A stretch of 64,000 nt of DNA from Bacillus aerolatus (GTDB lineage: Bacteria > Bacillota > Bacilli > Bacillales > Domibacillaceae). The position numbers and the translations under genes are program-made. Positions 53,532-63,529 of the stretch are shown piece after piece (within the stretch, counting starts at the first letter, position 1; every line of letters starts with the position of its first letter). The DNA is taken from assembly GCF_009183655.1 (NCBI RefSeq), contig NZ_WEIO01000001.1, forward strand, positions 186,001-250,000. Reading direction: 5' to 3'. The notes under the pieces are model-generated. The model did no database searches, was not told the DNA's origin, and saw only the letters and a list, made by a program, of their open reading frames with translations.

Positions 53532-54887
53532 ATGGAAATCAATCGCTATTTAACTGTAAAAGCTTTAACAAAATACATAAAAAGAAAATTTGATGCTGAT
53601 CCTCATTTAACAAACGTGCTCGTCAAAGGAGAAATTTCCAATTTCAAAAGCCACTCGAGCGGGCATATGTATTTTACGTTAAAAGACGACAAAGCCCGTA
53701 TATTGGCCGTGATGTTTTCCTCTGCGAACCGATCGCTGAAATTCCAGCCGGAAAACGGCATGCAAGTGTTGATTACAGGAGATATCACTGTATATGAAGC
53801 AGGCGGGCAATATCAAATTTATGTGAAATCAATGCAGCCCGATGGAATGGGCAGCTTGTATTTGGCTTTTGAGCAGCTGAAAAAGAAGTTGGAAAAAGAA
53901 GGACTTTTTGATGAGAATAAAAAGCGGGCATTGCCTGCTTATCCGAAGATAATCGGCATCGTTACATCACCGACAGGAGCTGCAGTGAGGGATATCATCA
54001 CAACCATCCAGCGCCGCTACCCGGTGGCGGAAATGCTCATTTACCCGGCTCTCGTCCAAGGGGGAAATGCTGCGCCGTCTATCGTTTCTGCCATTCAGCA
54101 AGCGAACAGAGATGAACGTGCTGATGTACTGATTGTCGGGCGCGGAGGCGGCTCCATTGAAGAGTTGTGGGCTTTTAACGAAGAAGAAGTCGCTAAGGCG
54201 ATTCGCTCTTCTATCATACCTGTCATTTCAGCAGTCGGCCATGAAACGGATATCACCATCGCTGACTTTGCGGCTGACAGGCGGGCGCCGACGCCGACTG
54301 CCGGAGCTGAAATGGCCGTCCCACACCTTGAGGAAGTGCTCGAGAAAGTGTTTGTCCGGAAAACACGAATCATTCGGGCGATGTCAGAAAAAATCAGGCG
54401 CGAAAGAAAGCGCTATGAAACTGCAAGAAACTCTTATATCATTCGCAACCCGCAAGCTTTGTATCGGCAGCAGGCGGAACGGCTCGATCGTTTAACAGAA
54501 ATGCTGTCAAAAGAACAAACGGTGTATATAAAGAATACAGCAGCTAAAATCAGCGACTTGACGAGCCGGCTGCAGAGAAGCCATCCTGAAAAAAAAATTC
54601 AGGAAGCGAATCGGCAAATGAATCGTCTCGATGCTTCTCTTGCACGTGAAATGACTCTTCTGCTAAAAAACAAGGAAGAAGTTTTCCGCCGCCAAGTATC
54701 TATGCTTCATGCACTGAGTCCTCTAAAAATCATGGACCGCGGCTACAGCCTCGTCTACAACGAGAAAAACAAACTTGTTAAATCAAGCAGTGATGTCCAA
54801 ACAGGGGAACAGCTGAAAGTACAACTTGCTGACGGCAGTCTCACTTGTCAAATCCAATCAATTGAGGTGAAAAATAATGGGGAATAA
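53532..54887 (+). CDS. xseA: XseA, exonuclease VII large subunit
   Basis: 451 residues. N-terminal OB fold (VLVKGEISNFKSHSSGHMYF), then the catalytic domain with the GVTSPTGAAVRDI, RGGGSIEELWAFN and AVGHETDITIAD motifs (about 150-255), and a long coiled coil (about 260-400). It degrades single-stranded DNA together with XseB. ATG with AAAAGGTGG upstream. The stop overlaps xseB by 11 bases. Confidence 0.96.
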   Translation: MEINRYLTVKALTKYIKRKFDADPHLTNVLVKGEISNFKSHSSGHMYFTLKDDKARILAVMFSSANRSLKFQPENGMQVLITGDITVYEAGGQYQIYVKSMQPDGMGSLYLAFEQLKKKLEKEGLFDENKKRALPAYPKIIGIVTSPTGAAVRDIITTIQRRYPVAEMLIYPALVQGGNAAPSIVSAIQQANRDERADVLIVGRGGGSIEELWAFNEEEVAKAIRSSIIPVISAVGHETDITIADFAADRRAPTPTAGAEMAVPHLEEVLEKVFVRKTRIIRAMSEKIRRERKRYETARNSYIIRNPQALYRQQAERLDRLTEMLSKEQTVYIKNTAAKISDLTSRLQRSHPEKKIQEANRQMNRLDASLAREMTLLLKNKEEVFRRQVSMLHALSPLKIMDRGYSLVYNEKNKLVKSSSDVQTGEQLKVQLADGSLTCQIQSIEVKNNGE

Positions 54888-55104
54888 AGAATTAACGTTT
54901 GAAGAAGCGATGGACAAATTGGAATCCATTATTACAAAGCTTGAAGAAGGTGATGTTCCTCTGGAAGAAGCGTTAAGCTTTTATCAAAAAGGAATGGAAT
55001 TGTCTGCTTTTTGCCACGAAAAACTCAGCCAAGCGGAAGGGCAGCTTGCTAAACTAATGACGGATGACGGCGAAAAAGAGTTTGTTATTGATGAGGAGGA
55101 ATAA
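54877..55104 (+). CDS. xseB: XseB, exonuclease VII small subunit
   Basis: 75 residues, two helices with the signature FEEAMDKLESIITKLEEGDVP near the start and a C-terminal acidic tail. Several XseB copies wrap the XseA coiled coil. GAGGTG precedes the ATG. Two bases separate it from ispA. Confidence 0.95.
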   Translation: MGNKELTFEEAMDKLESIITKLEEGDVPLEEALSFYQKGMELSAFCHEKLSQAEGQLAKLMTDDGEKEFVIDEEE

Positions 55105-55106
55105 AT

Positions 55107-55991
55107 ATGGCGGCCACACTACCTGTTTTTATGAATGAATACAAAGAAGTGCTGGAAAAAGAGTTAAAGAAATTGATCATCGGTCTTCAGGCGCCGGAAG
55201 TATTAAAGCAAGCCATGGATTACTCTTTACAGGCAGGCGGAAAAAGAATCCGGCCAATGCTGATTTTTGCTACGCTTGCTTCTTTTCGAAAAGATCCGAA
55301 AATCGGCCTCGAAGCAGCAGCAGCGCTCGAAATGATTCATACGTATTCTCTCATTCATGACGACCTGCCAAGCATGGATGATGATGATTTAAGAAGAGGA
55401 CAGCCGACGAACCATAAAGTGTTCGGTGAAGCGGCAGCTATTCTGGCCGGAGACGCTTTGTTGACATACGCGTTCCAAGTAGTAGCTCAATCAGTATGCT
55501 ACTCCAATGAACAAAAAGTAACGTTGATCGAGTGGCTGGCTGCCGCAGCGGGACCGGAAGGAATGGTTGCCGGCCAAATGGCTGATATTGAAGGGGAAAC
55601 GAAAGAGCTGATGCTTGCCGAGCTGGAATATATTCACAAAAACAAAACAGGCCGCTTGCTTGCCTACAGCGTCATGGCGGGAGCACTGCTCGCTGGAGCG
55701 GGTGAAAACCAGTTGAAACATTTTCAAGAATATGCATTCCACATTGGCCTTGCGTTTCAAATTCGTGATGATATTTTAGATATTGAAGGCTCGGAAGAAA
55801 AAATCGGCAAACGAGTCGGCAGTGATACCGTTAATCATAAAAGCACGTATCCGTCTTTGCTGACAATGAAAGGCGCTAAAGCCCGATTAAATGAACACGC
55901 CGATTTTGCCCGTGAGGCTCTCCGTCAAACGAACACGGAATCCACGCTTTTGTTCGAGCTTGTTGACTTAATCGTTACGCGCGATCAGTAA
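55107..55991 (+). CDS. ispA: IspA, farnesyl diphosphate synthase
   Basis: 294 residues. First Asp-rich motif DDLPSMDDDD at about 86-95 and second motif QIRDDILDIEG at about 218-228, plus QAGGKRIRPML for substrate binding. It condenses IPP with DMAPP/GPP to FPP, supplying quinones and undecaprenyl phosphate. Third MEP/isoprenoid gene of the window beside dxs and ispG. GAGGAGG upstream of ATG. Confidence 0.95.
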   Translation: MAATLPVFMNEYKEVLEKELKKLIIGLQAPEVLKQAMDYSLQAGGKRIRPMLIFATLASFRKDPKIGLEAAAALEMIHTYSLIHDDLPSMDDDDLRRGQPTNHKVFGEAAAILAGDALLTYAFQVVAQSVCYSNEQKVTLIEWLAAAAGPEGMVAGQMADIEGETKELMLAELEYIHKNKTGRLLAYSVMAGALLAGAGENQLKHFQEYAFHIGLAFQIRDDILDIEGSEEKIGKRVGSDTVNHKSTYPSLLTMKGAKARLNEHADFAREALRQTNTESTLLFELVDLIVTRDQ

Positions 55992-56006
55992 GAAAATTGA
56001 CTAAAA

Positions 56007-56035
56007 TTGTTGTCGTTTGTTACATATGATATAAT
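56007..56035 (+). promoter_or_regulatory. Promoter-like sequence directly after ispA
   Basis: TTGTTG (56007-56012), 17-bp spacer, TATAAT (56030-56035). Any transcript would run into the hairpin at 56057 within about 15-20 bases, so it may make only a very short RNA or be chance. Confidence 0.5.
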
Positions 56036-56056
56036 GACGATATTATTTTTTAGCAA

Positions 56057-56094
56057 GCTGCCGTTATCACACTTTGTGTTAGCGGCTGTTTTTT
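56057..56094 (+). terminator. Terminator-like hairpin between ispA and dxs
   Basis: Stem GCTGCCGTTATCAC / GTGTTAGCGGCTG with a few mismatches and an ACTTT loop, followed by TTTTTT. It ends the xseA-ispA operon or attenuates a dxs leader. Confidence 0.7.
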
Positions 56095-56151
56095 CAAGGC
56101 ATTTCATTCACGTGGAAAGACGGAAAAGATGCCGCTTCTACATGCAAAAAG

Positions 56152-56179
56152 TTGTGGAAAATAACGATCACGTTATAAT
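56152..56179 (+). promoter_or_regulatory. Likely dxs promoter
   Basis: TTGTGG (56152-56157), 16-bp spacer, perfect TATAAT (56174-56179), 47 bp before the dxs start. Confidence 0.6.
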
Positions 56180-56225
56180 AAAGAAAAAACGATAAATGAC
56201 ACAGTTATGAAAGCGAGTGATCCTA

Positions 56226-58118
56226 TTGGATCTGTTATCCATTGAAAACCCTGCTTTTTTGAAGAATATGACAATCGATGAACTGAACGAATTGAGCATG
56301 GATATTCGACAGTTCTTGATTGAAAATTTATCAAAAACAGGAGGGCATATTGGGCCGAATCTTGGTGTGGTCGAGTTGACTATTGCGTTGCACCGTTGTT
56401 TTAACAGCCCGCAAGATAAAATTTTATGGGATGTCGGCCACCAGTCGTATGTGCATAAAATACTAACCGGACGGGCGGGGCAATTCGGTACGCTTCGTCA
56501 ATACAAAGGGTTGTGCGGTTTTCCTAAAACGGCAGAAAGTGAACATGATGTGTGGGAGACGGGCCATAGTTCTACTTCCTTGTCAGCAGCTATGGGCATG
56601 GCGATTGCCAGAGACTTGAAAAGAGAAAAGACGCATATCATTCCCGTTATCGGCGACGGGGCGCTGACCGGCGGAATGGCGCTTGAGGCACTAAACCACA
56701 TCGGTCATGAACAAAAGAACATGATCGTCATTTTGAATGATAATGAAATGTCTATTGCTCCGAATGTCGGCGCTCTTCATAGTGTGCTTGGCCGGCTGCG
56801 GACAGCAGGTAAGTATAACTGGGTGAAAGATGAACTGGAAGGTTTTTTAAAGAAAATTCCGGCAGTAGGCGGCAAAATGGCTCAGACGGCTGAGCGTTTA
56901 AAAGACAGCTTAAAATACTTATTCGTTTCGGGAATGTTTTTCGAAGACCTTGGATTTACTTATCTGGGGCCGATCGATGGTCATGATTATGAGGATTTAT
57001 TTGAAAACCTGCAGTATGCCAAGAAAACAGAAGGACCAGTTTTGCTGCATGTCCTGACGAAAAAAGGAAAAGGGTATGGACCGGCTGAACTAGATACGAA
57101 AGGTACTTGGCACGGGACGGGTCCTTATAAAATAGAAACAGGCGATTTAATTAAGCCTGTCGGGCAGCCGCCTGCATGGAGCGCACTCGTCAGTGAGACA
57201 GTAAGAAAGCTTGCCCGTACAGATGACCGAATTGTAGCTATTACGCCGGCCATGCCAGTCGGTTCGAAACTTCTTGGCTTTGCGGAAGAGTTTCCCGACC
57301 GAATGTTTGATGTCGGCATAGCGGAACAGCATGCGACTACTGTTGCTGCTGGTCTCGCTACTCAGGGGATGAAGCCATTCCTTGCGATCTACTCCACATT
57401 TTTGCAGCGGGCATATGACCAAGTAGTCCATGATATTTGCCGCCCTAATTTAAATGTGTTCATTGGCATTGACCGGGCAGGGCTTGTTGGCGCAGATGGA
57501 GAAACGCATCAAGGTGTATTTGATATTGCTTTTTTGCGCCACGTGCCGAATATGGTGCTTATGATGCCGAAAGATGAAAATGAAGGCCAGCATATGGTCC
57601 ATACAGCTGTTCATTACGATGATGGTCCAATTGCGATGCGCTTTCCGCGGGGGAACGGTCTCGGGGTTGCAATGGATGAAGAATTAAAGCCAATTCCGAT
57701 CGGCACGTGGGAAGTGCTGCGGGAAGGAACAGATGCCGCCATCCTTACGTTCGGTACAACGATCCCGCTGGCGATGAAAGCGGCTGAAACGGCGGAGAAA
57801 CAAGGGCTGTCAGTGAAGGTCGTAAATGCCCGTTTTATCAAGCCGCTTGATGAAACGATGCTTATGCACATATTTAAAGCAGACATGCCGATTTTAACGA
57901 TTGAAGAAGCGATCCTAGAAGGCGGTTTCGGCAGCGCTGTTCTTGAATTTGCCAATAACCGCGGTTTCTTTGGCCACGTTATTGACCGCATGGGCATTCC
58001 GGATTGTTTTATCGAGCATGGCAGTGTCGGCTCCTTACTGGAAGAAATTGATTTAACAGAAGCAGCAGCCGTCCGCAAGCTGTCGGCGATGACACCAAAA
58101 AAACAGAAAAGAGCGTAA
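56226..58118 (+). CDS. dxs: Dxs, 1-deoxy-D-xylulose-5-phosphate synthase
   Basis: 630 residues from the TTG at 56226 (MDLLSIENP start as in B. subtilis; AAGCGAG about 8 bases upstream); a GTG at 56217 is too near that site. TPP/Mg-binding [15 protein letters not shown] near 148-162, the DVGIAEQHA motif near 362-370 with the catalytic glutamate, and the transketolase C-domain. It makes DXP from pyruvate and glyceraldehyde 3-phosphate, the first step of the MEP pathway. Two bases separate it from tlyA. Confidence 0.96.
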   Translation: MDLLSIENPAFLKNMTIDELNELSMDIRQFLIENLSKTGGHIGPNLGVVELTIALHRCFNSPQDKILWDVGHQSYVHKILTGRAGQFGTLRQYKGLCGFPKTAESEHDVWETGHSSTSLSAAMGMAIARDLKREKTHIIPVIGDGALTGGMALEALNHIGHEQKNMIVILNDNEMSIAPNVGALHSVLGRLRTAGKYNWVKDELEGFLKKIPAVGGKMAQTAERLKDSLKYLFVSGMFFEDLGFTYLGPIDGHDYEDLFENLQYAKKTEGPVLLHVLTKKGKGYGPAELDTKGTWHGTGPYKIETGDLIKPVGQPPAWSALVSETVRKLARTDDRIVAITPAMPVGSKLLGFAEEFPDRMFDVGIAEQHATTVAAGLATQGMKPFLAIYSTFLQRAYDQVVHDICRPNLNVFIGIDRAGLVGADGETHQGVFDIAFLRHVPNMVLMMPKDENEGQHMVHTAVHYDDGPIAMRFPRGNGLGVAMDEELKPIPIGTWEVLREGTDAAILTFGTTIPLAMKAAETAEKQGLSVKVVNARFIKPLDETMLMHIFKADMPILTIEEAILEGGFGSAVLEFANNRGFFGHVIDRMGIPDCFIEHGSVGSLLEEIDLTEAAAVRKLSAMTPKKQKRA

Positions 58119-58120
58119 GT

Positions 58121-58963
58121 ATGAAAGCAAAGAAAGAACGTATTGATGTGCTGCTTGTGGAAAGAGGACTCGTTGAGACGAGGGAAAAAGCAAAGCGGGC
58201 AGTAATGGCCGGTCTCGTTTATTCGAATGAAGAGCGCCTGGATAAGCCGGGAGAGAAAATCTCGGCGGATGCTCCTTTGCAAGTAAAAGGAAATGTACTC
58301 CCTTATGTGAGCCGCGGCGGTTTAAAATTGGAAAAGGCATTAAAAGAATTTAATGTCGATGTCAAAAACAAAATTATGCTCGATATCGGGTCATCCACTG
58401 GCGGGTTTACCGATTGTGCTCTGCAAAACGGCGCACGGTTGTCTTATGCTCTTGATGTCGGATACAATCAACTGGCGTGGAAGCTCCGCCAGGACGAACG
58501 GGTCGTTGTGATGGAGCGGACCAATTTCCGCTACGTTAAGCCGGAGGATTTAGCAAAAGGCGCACCGGAATTTGCAACCATTGATGTATCGTTTATTTCT
58601 CTCTCTTTAATCCTTCCTGTATTGAAAACGCTGCTCGTTCCAGGCAGTGATGTAGTCGCCCTAATCAAACCGCAGTTTGAAGCCGGAAAAGATCAAGTTG
58701 GGAAAAAAGGCATTGTTAGAGACCCGGCCATCCATAAAGAAGTCATTGAGAAAATCGTCAACTTAGCCACTGGTCTTAGCTATGACGTCAAAAACTTGTC
58801 TTTTTCACCAATTACTGGCGGCGACGGCAATATAGAGTTTTTAATTCACATCACATGGCCGTTTTCTCCGTCTGAAACCGGTGAAAACGAATTATCTGTG
58901 TCTGTTGATTCGATCGTGCAGGCGGCCCATGCTGTATTAAAGCAAATCAAAAAACAAAATTAG
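58121..58963 (+). CDS. yqxC: TlyA-family rRNA methyltransferase (YqxC)
   Basis: 280 residues. S4 RNA-binding domain (about 4-65, ERIDVLLVERGLVETREKAK), then an FtsJ/RrmJ-type methyltransferase with SAM motif LDIGSSTGGFTDCALQNGA (about 87-105) and the catalytic tetrad region LIKPQFEAGK (K near 186). In mycobacteria TlyA 2'-O-methylates 16S and 23S rRNA; older 'hemolysin' naming is misleading. Upstream of argR-recN as in other Bacilli. Confidence 0.9.
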   Translation: MKAKKERIDVLLVERGLVETREKAKRAVMAGLVYSNEERLDKPGEKISADAPLQVKGNVLPYVSRGGLKLEKALKEFNVDVKNKIMLDIGSSTGGFTDCALQNGARLSYALDVGYNQLAWKLRQDERVVVMERTNFRYVKPEDLAKGAPEFATIDVSFISLSLILPVLKTLLVPGSDVVALIKPQFEAGKDQVGKKGIVRDPAIHKEVIEKIVNLATGLSYDVKNLSFSPITGGDGNIEFLIHITWPFSPSETGENELSVSVDSIVQAAHAVLKQIKKQN

Positions 58964-58972
58964 CGACATATT

Positions 58973-59006
58973 AAGACTGGCCGGAAGCTTCCGGCCAGTC
59001 TTTTTT
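58973..59006 (+). terminator. Terminator after yqxC
   Basis: Perfect 14-bp palindromic stem AAGACTGGCCGGAAG / CTTCCGGCCAGTCTT with TTTTTT. Confidence 0.92.
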
Positions 59007-59119
59007 CTAAAAATAAAGGAAAGCATTGTGAATTTTTCCTTCCGCTATACATCGGAATGCAAATAAGATAAACTATTGTATATTAAAGTATATTTATACG
59101 TCTTATGAGGTGAAGAATG

Positions 59120-59569
59120 ATGAATAAGGGCCAGCGCCATATTAAAATTAGGGAAATAATCGTGAATAATGAAATAGAAACGCAAGATGAATTAGTGGAC
59201 CGCTTGGAGAGTCTTGGCTATAACGTGACACAAGCCACTGTCTCAAGGGACATTAAAGAGCTTCACTTAGTAAAAGTACCGCTGATGGACGGCCGCTATA
59301 AATACAGTCTGCCGGCTGATCAGCGTTTTAATCCTCTTCAAAAATTGAAACGATCCCTCGTAGATGCTTTTGTCAGCATTGATTCTGCCGGACACTTCGT
59401 TGTGATGAAAACGCTCCCGGGCAATGCCCAGGCAGTCGGCGCATTAATTGATAACCTAGATTGGGAAGAGATCATGGGTACGATTTGCGGGGATGACACG
59501 TGTTTGATCATTTGCCGAGCTCCGGAGCATACGTCCATTATTTCAGAACGTTTTCTAGAAATGCTTTGA
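59120..59569 (+). CDS. argR: ArgR/AhrC, arginine repressor
   Basis: 149 residues from the second of two adjacent ATGs (59120), matching [13 protein letters not shown] of AhrC; GAGGTGA lies upstream. N-terminal winged helix with [17 protein letters not shown], then the C-terminal arginine-binding hexamer domain with GTICGDDT. It represses arginine biosynthesis and activates catabolism when arginine is bound. It lies 17 bases before recN. Confidence 0.95.
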   Translation: MNKGQRHIKIREIIVNNEIETQDELVDRLESLGYNVTQATVSRDIKELHLVKVPLMDGRYKYSLPADQRFNPLQKLKRSLVDAFVSIDSAGHFVVMKTLPGNAQAVGALIDNLDWEEIMGTICGDDTCLIICRAPEHTSIISERFLEML

Positions 59570-59586
59570 TTTGAGGTGAATTCACA

Positions 59587-61296
59587 TTGCTACAGGAACT
59601 ATCCATACGCAATTTTGCTATCATAGAAGAACTTCACGTATCACTAGAAAAAGGTCTAACCGTGTTGACCGGTGAAACAGGAGCAGGAAAATCAATTATT
59701 ATTGATGCCGTCCATTTACTCGTTGGCGGCCGCGGATCTTCCGAATTTGTCCGCCATGGTGAAAAAAAAGCTGAAATAGAAGGCATGTTTCAAGTTGAAA
59801 ACCTGGCACATCCATGTGTACAAAAAGCCCAAGAGTTTGGAATTGATATGGAAGAAGAAACAATCATCATCCGTCGGGAAATTTCCTCAAACGGCAAAAG
59901 TATCTGCCGTATCAATGGCAAACTCGTCACAATTGCTATATTGCGGGAAATCGGTTCAGCGCTCGTTGACATACATGGCCAGCATGAACACCAGGAGTTG
60001 ATGGATGCCAGCCAGCATTTGCGCCTGCTTGACCAATTTGGCGGGGCGGAAATATTAGCTGCGAAAGAGAACTACACGGAGATTTACAAACGGTATGAAC
60101 AAACAGTTAGAGTAATCAGTCAGCTAAGTGAAAATGAACAGCAAATGGCTCATCGGCTCGATTTAATTCAGTTTCAGCTCACTGAAATTCAAAAAGCGGA
60201 ATTGCAATTACATGAAGACTATGAATTGGCGGAAGAAAAAAGAAAGCTTGGCAACTTTGAAAAACTGTATGAGTCTGTTCAAAATGCATCGAGCGCGTTG
60301 CAAGGAGAAGGAAGAGGACTCGATTGGATTGGTCTTGCGATGACTCAACTCGAGACAGCTGCTGAAATTGATGAGACGTACAAAGCAGCTTATGAAGCAG
60401 TATCGGAGAGTTTTTATGCGCTTGAAGATGCAGTCCGGCATACGAACTCGGAATTGGACAGCCTGGAGTTTGATCCGAATAGGCTGAATGTGATTGAAAC
60501 ACGGCTGAATGAAATCAATCAGCTGAAACGTAAATATGGTGAATCGATCGAAGCGATCATTGAGTACGGAACAAAAATCGAGGAAGAAATTGATACATTA
60601 ACGAATCGTGAAACGCATATCGAAAAATTAAATCAGGAACTTGCCGCTCATGAAAAGGATTTGTTGCTTGAAGGGAAGCAGCTTAGCCACTTGAGGCAGC
60701 GAGCCGCTAAGAAACTGACTGAAGCCATCCACCGTGAGCTAAAGCAACTGTATATGGATAAAACAGTCTTTGACATTCACTTTGAAACATCGGCTGGAAA
60801 AACACCCCACCATACGAAAGCTTTTAAAAAAGATGGACTCGATGAAGTGGAGTTTTATATTTCTACGAATCCAGGCGAACCAATAAAACCGTTGTCTAAA
60901 GTTGCTTCAGGTGGAGAACTGTCGCGGATCATGCTGGCGATGAAAACTATTTTTTCGAAGCATCAAGGAATTACTTCTATCATATTTGATGAAGTGGATA
61001 CCGGAGTCAGCGGCCGGGTAGCTCAAGCCATTGGTGAAAAGATTTACAGGGTGGCTGTTCATTCACAAGTGCTTTGTATCTCCCACTTGCCGCAAGTGGC
61101 CGCCATGGCTGATACACATTTGTATATTTCAAAAAAGATGACGGATGGGCGGACAAGAACGTTTGTGGAACCGCTTGAAATTGAAGATAAAGTAAAAGAA
61201 ATCGGCCGTATGATTTCCGGAGTGGAAATGACAGATTTAACAAAGCAGCATGCGAAAGAGCTGCTTGATCTGGCCGCATCATTAAAAACAGGGTAA
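59587..61296 (+). CDS. recN: RecN, DNA double-strand break repair SMC-like ATPase
   Basis: 569 residues from the TTG at 59587 (GAGGTG upstream). Walker A TGETGAGKSIIID at about 28-40, coiled-coil arms about 155-365, ABC signature VASGGELSRIMLA near 439-451 and Walker B SIIFDEVDTGVSG near 465-477. It acts early in repair of double-strand breaks. ahrC-recN pairing is conserved in Bacillus. Confidence 0.96.
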   Translation: MLQELSIRNFAIIEELHVSLEKGLTVLTGETGAGKSIIIDAVHLLVGGRGSSEFVRHGEKKAEIEGMFQVENLAHPCVQKAQEFGIDMEEETIIIRREISSNGKSICRINGKLVTIAILREIGSALVDIHGQHEHQELMDASQHLRLLDQFGGAEILAAKENYTEIYKRYEQTVRVISQLSENEQQMAHRLDLIQFQLTEIQKAELQLHEDYELAEEKRKLGNFEKLYESVQNASSALQGEGRGLDWIGLAMTQLETAAEIDETYKAAYEAVSESFYALEDAVRHTNSELDSLEFDPNRLNVIETRLNEINQLKRKYGESIEAIIEYGTKIEEEIDTLTNRETHIEKLNQELAAHEKDLLLEGKQLSHLRQRAAKKLTEAIHRELKQLYMDKTVFDIHFETSAGKTPHHTKAFKKDGLDEVEFYISTNPGEPIKPLSKVASGGELSRIMLAMKTIFSKHQGITSIIFDEVDTGVSGRVAQAIGEKIYRVAVHSQVLCISHLPQVAAMADTHLYISKKMTDGRTRTFVEPLEIEDKVKEIGRMISGVEMTDLTKQHAKELLDLAASLKTG

Positions 61297-61298
61297 AG

Positions 61299-61330
61299 AG
61301 AAAAAAGCTGCTTTTTGCAGCTTTTTTCTA
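61299..61330 (+). terminator. recN terminator
   Basis: 13-bp stem AGAAAAAAGCTGC / GCAGCTTTTTTCT with a TTTTT loop. Confidence 0.88.
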
Positions 61331-61432
61331 CATCTATATTTTGGCTTTTGTCAGGAAGGGTAAAAGAAGTAAAACAGGTTATAAGAAAAATTCAACTGAT
61401 TTTCGCAGCGGACGCAAAGGAGAAGGGGAGCT

Positions 61433-62122
61433 ATGTTCGTACAAATAAGTGATTTTATTTTTAATCTTGGCATTGCCACCATTTTATCAATCGTCATCGG
61501 CTTGGAAAGAGAAATTAAGAAAAAGCCAATCGGTTTAAAAACATGTGTCGTCATTGGAATTACGAGTTGTTTGTTGACCGATGTGTCCATCGATGCGGCT
61601 GACCATTTTGCTATTCCTTATGAAAAACCAATGGATCCGCTGAGACTTGCTGCACAAATTGTTTCAGGAATCGGTTTTTTAGGAGCTGGCGTCATTTTAA
61701 GGAGAAACAATGATATTATCTCAGGCCTGACAACAGCCGCCATTGTATGGGGAGCAGGAGCTATCGGAATTGCCTGCGGAGCGGGGTTCTGGATGGAAGC
61801 AATCATTGCTACATGCCTGATGATCATAAGTGTAGAAATTTTTCCAATTATATTTAAATGGATCGGTCCGAAATCTTTAACCGAAAAACAATTGAAGGTA
61901 AGGATTATTGTGGATAATGAAGAAAAAATGACAGATATTTTGAAACAAATGAAACATAAAGGCATGAAAGCCCATAAGGTCCGAATTAAAGATGTAAAAG
62001 AGGGGACTTTCCAACAAATGGATTTAATGGTTTTAGTTAATGAGAAATTATACTCAACCGACGTTTATTATCAATTAAAGCAAATACAGCATGTCGTCAG
62101 CGTTGAAATGGAAGCACTTTGA
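61433..62122 (+). CDS. MgtC/SapB family membrane protein
   Basis: 229 residues. Four membrane helices in the first 130 residues, with the MgtC signatures GLEREIKKKPIGLKTC (about 20-35), GFLGAGVILRRNN (about 83-95) and TTAAIVWGAGAIGIACG. The C-terminal part (about 145-229) is a soluble ACT-like domain. MgtC proteins modulate ATP synthase or Mg2+/acid stress adaptation in other bacteria; the SapB-type role here is unknown. ATG with AAGGAGAAGGGGAG. The gene is not between recN and spoIVB in B. subtilis. Confidence 0.88.
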   Translation: MFVQISDFIFNLGIATILSIVIGLEREIKKKPIGLKTCVVIGITSCLLTDVSIDAADHFAIPYEKPMDPLRLAAQIVSGIGFLGAGVILRRNNDIISGLTTAAIVWGAGAIGIACGAGFWMEAIIATCLMIISVEIFPIIFKWIGPKSLTEKQLKVRIIVDNEEKMTDILKQMKHKGMKAHKVRIKDVKEGTFQQMDLMVLVNEKLYSTDVYYQLKQIQHVVSVEMEAL

Positions 62123-62151
62123 ACAGCCTGAATAATACAGGCTGTTTTTTT
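62122..62151 (+). terminator. Terminator after mgtC-like gene
   Basis: Stem AACAGCCTG / CAGGCTGTT with AATAATA loop and a T-run. Confidence 0.88.
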
Positions 62152-62267
62152 GTCATTCACATCCAACTAAGGGCAGCTTTTTACGTAATAAATGACGGGC
62201 TTCAAGGAAAAAGTAAATAGTACAGCCAGCAGTTCAGGCTCGATTAGAAGCGAGGAGAGTGAACGGT

Positions 62268-63473
62268 TTGAACAAACAACTATTCAACATAACCACTGGT
62301 GGAATTCTCCTTGTTTCTTTTATATTATGTTTAATGATCGGCTCTTTTACAAACCATGTTCATGCCGCAAGCATGAGCGATATTGAAAAGGAAAAAATAA
62401 CAGCTGCAACAGGCAGCACACTTGATGAAAAAGACAAGCTTCTGCAGCTGGCAGGTTTTTCAGCTAAACCTGAAAAAGCGACAGATGTCCGTGACGTCCG
62501 GATCATTCCAGGCGGCCAGTCGATCGGCATTAAGCTGAACACGCTCGGTGTACTCGTTGTTGGCCATCATCTCGTCGAAACAGCTGACGGCAAGCAGTCG
62601 CCGGGTGAGAAGGCAGGCATTCGAGTTGGGGATATGATCACCGAAATTAACGGTAAGAAGATTGAACAAATGCAGGAAATCGGTGCATTTGTTCAACAAG
62701 CCGGACAAGAAGCTGAACCACTGAATGTGACGGTCCGCAGAAATAAAAAAGTGATTCATACGAAGCTGCAGCCGCTAAAGGATGAGAATGAACAGTCATA
62801 TAAACTTGGTTTATATATACGTGATTCTGCATCCGGAATCGGGACGCTTACTTTTTTTGAACCTGAATCAAAAAAATATGGAGCACTTGGCCACGTCATT
62901 TCTGATGCAGACACGAAAAAACCGATTATTGTTCAAGATGGGGAAATTGTAAAGTCTACGGTTACATCAATCGAAAAAGGCCGTCACGGAAATCCGGGAG
63001 AAAAGCTGGCCCGATTCTCAACCGGACAAAAACAGCTCGGCGATATCTCGAGAAACAGCCCTTATGGTATATTCGGCCGTTTAAACAAACCGCTGTCCAA
63101 TGGAGTGATAAATAAAGCTTATCCGGTCGCTTTATCGCATGAAGTGAAAGAAGGGCCCGCTAAAATATTGACAGTCGTCAATCAAGAAAAAGTGGAATGG
63201 TACGATATTGAAATTGTCAGCACGATTCCTCAAAAATATCCGGCGACAAAGGGAATGGTTTTAAAAGTAACGGATAAAAAGCTGCTCGACAAAACAGGAG
63301 GGATTGTCCAGGGAATGAGCGGCAGCCCAATTATTCAAAACGGAAAAGTAATTGGAGCTGTCACACATGTGTTCGTTAATGATCCGACTTCAGGATATGG
63401 AGTTCATATCGAATGGATGCTCAACGAAGCGGGCATTCCGTTAACTGAATCTAAAGAGAGTCAAGCGGGTTGA
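62268..63473 (+). CDS. spoIVB: SpoIVB, forespore-secreted signalling serine protease
   Basis: 401 residues from the TTG at 62268 with GAGGAG 10 bases upstream; the GTG at 62259 is only one base from that site. N-terminal signal anchor (about 10-30), a PDZ domain (about 100-165, with [20 protein letters not shown]) and an S55 peptidase domain whose catalytic serine is in [16 protein letters not shown]; the catalytic His is in [11 protein letters not shown]. It cleaves SpoIVFA to trigger pro-sigma-K processing. It sits directly before spo0A, as in B. subtilis. Confidence 0.95.
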   Translation: MNKQLFNITTGGILLVSFILCLMIGSFTNHVHAASMSDIEKEKITAATGSTLDEKDKLLQLAGFSAKPEKATDVRDVRIIPGGQSIGIKLNTLGVLVVGHHLVETADGKQSPGEKAGIRVGDMITEINGKKIEQMQEIGAFVQQAGQEAEPLNVTVRRNKKVIHTKLQPLKDENEQSYKLGLYIRDSASGIGTLTFFEPESKKYGALGHVISDADTKKPIIVQDGEIVKSTVTSIEKGRHGNPGEKLARFSTGQKQLGDISRNSPYGIFGRLNKPLSNGVINKAYPVALSHEVKEGPAKILTVVNQEKVEWYDIEIVSTIPQKYPATKGMVLKVTDKKLLDKTGGIVQGMSGSPIIQNGKVIGAVTHVFVNDPTSGYGVHIEWMLNEAGIPLTESKESQAG

Positions 63474-63481
63474 ACAAGCAG

Positions 63482-63508
63482 CAAGCGGAGAAATCCGCTT
63501 GTTTTTTC
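63482..63508 (+). terminator. spoIVB terminator
   Basis: Stem CAAGCGGA / TCCGCTTG with a GAAA loop, then TTTTTT. Confidence 0.88.
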
Positions 63509-63529
63509 CATTTATAAATGGAAGAAATT

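Noticed and set aside
56007-56195. 62-codon ORF between ispA and dxs
   Set aside because: It would span the promoter, hairpin and second promoter; no Shine-Dalgarno and no recognisable protein.
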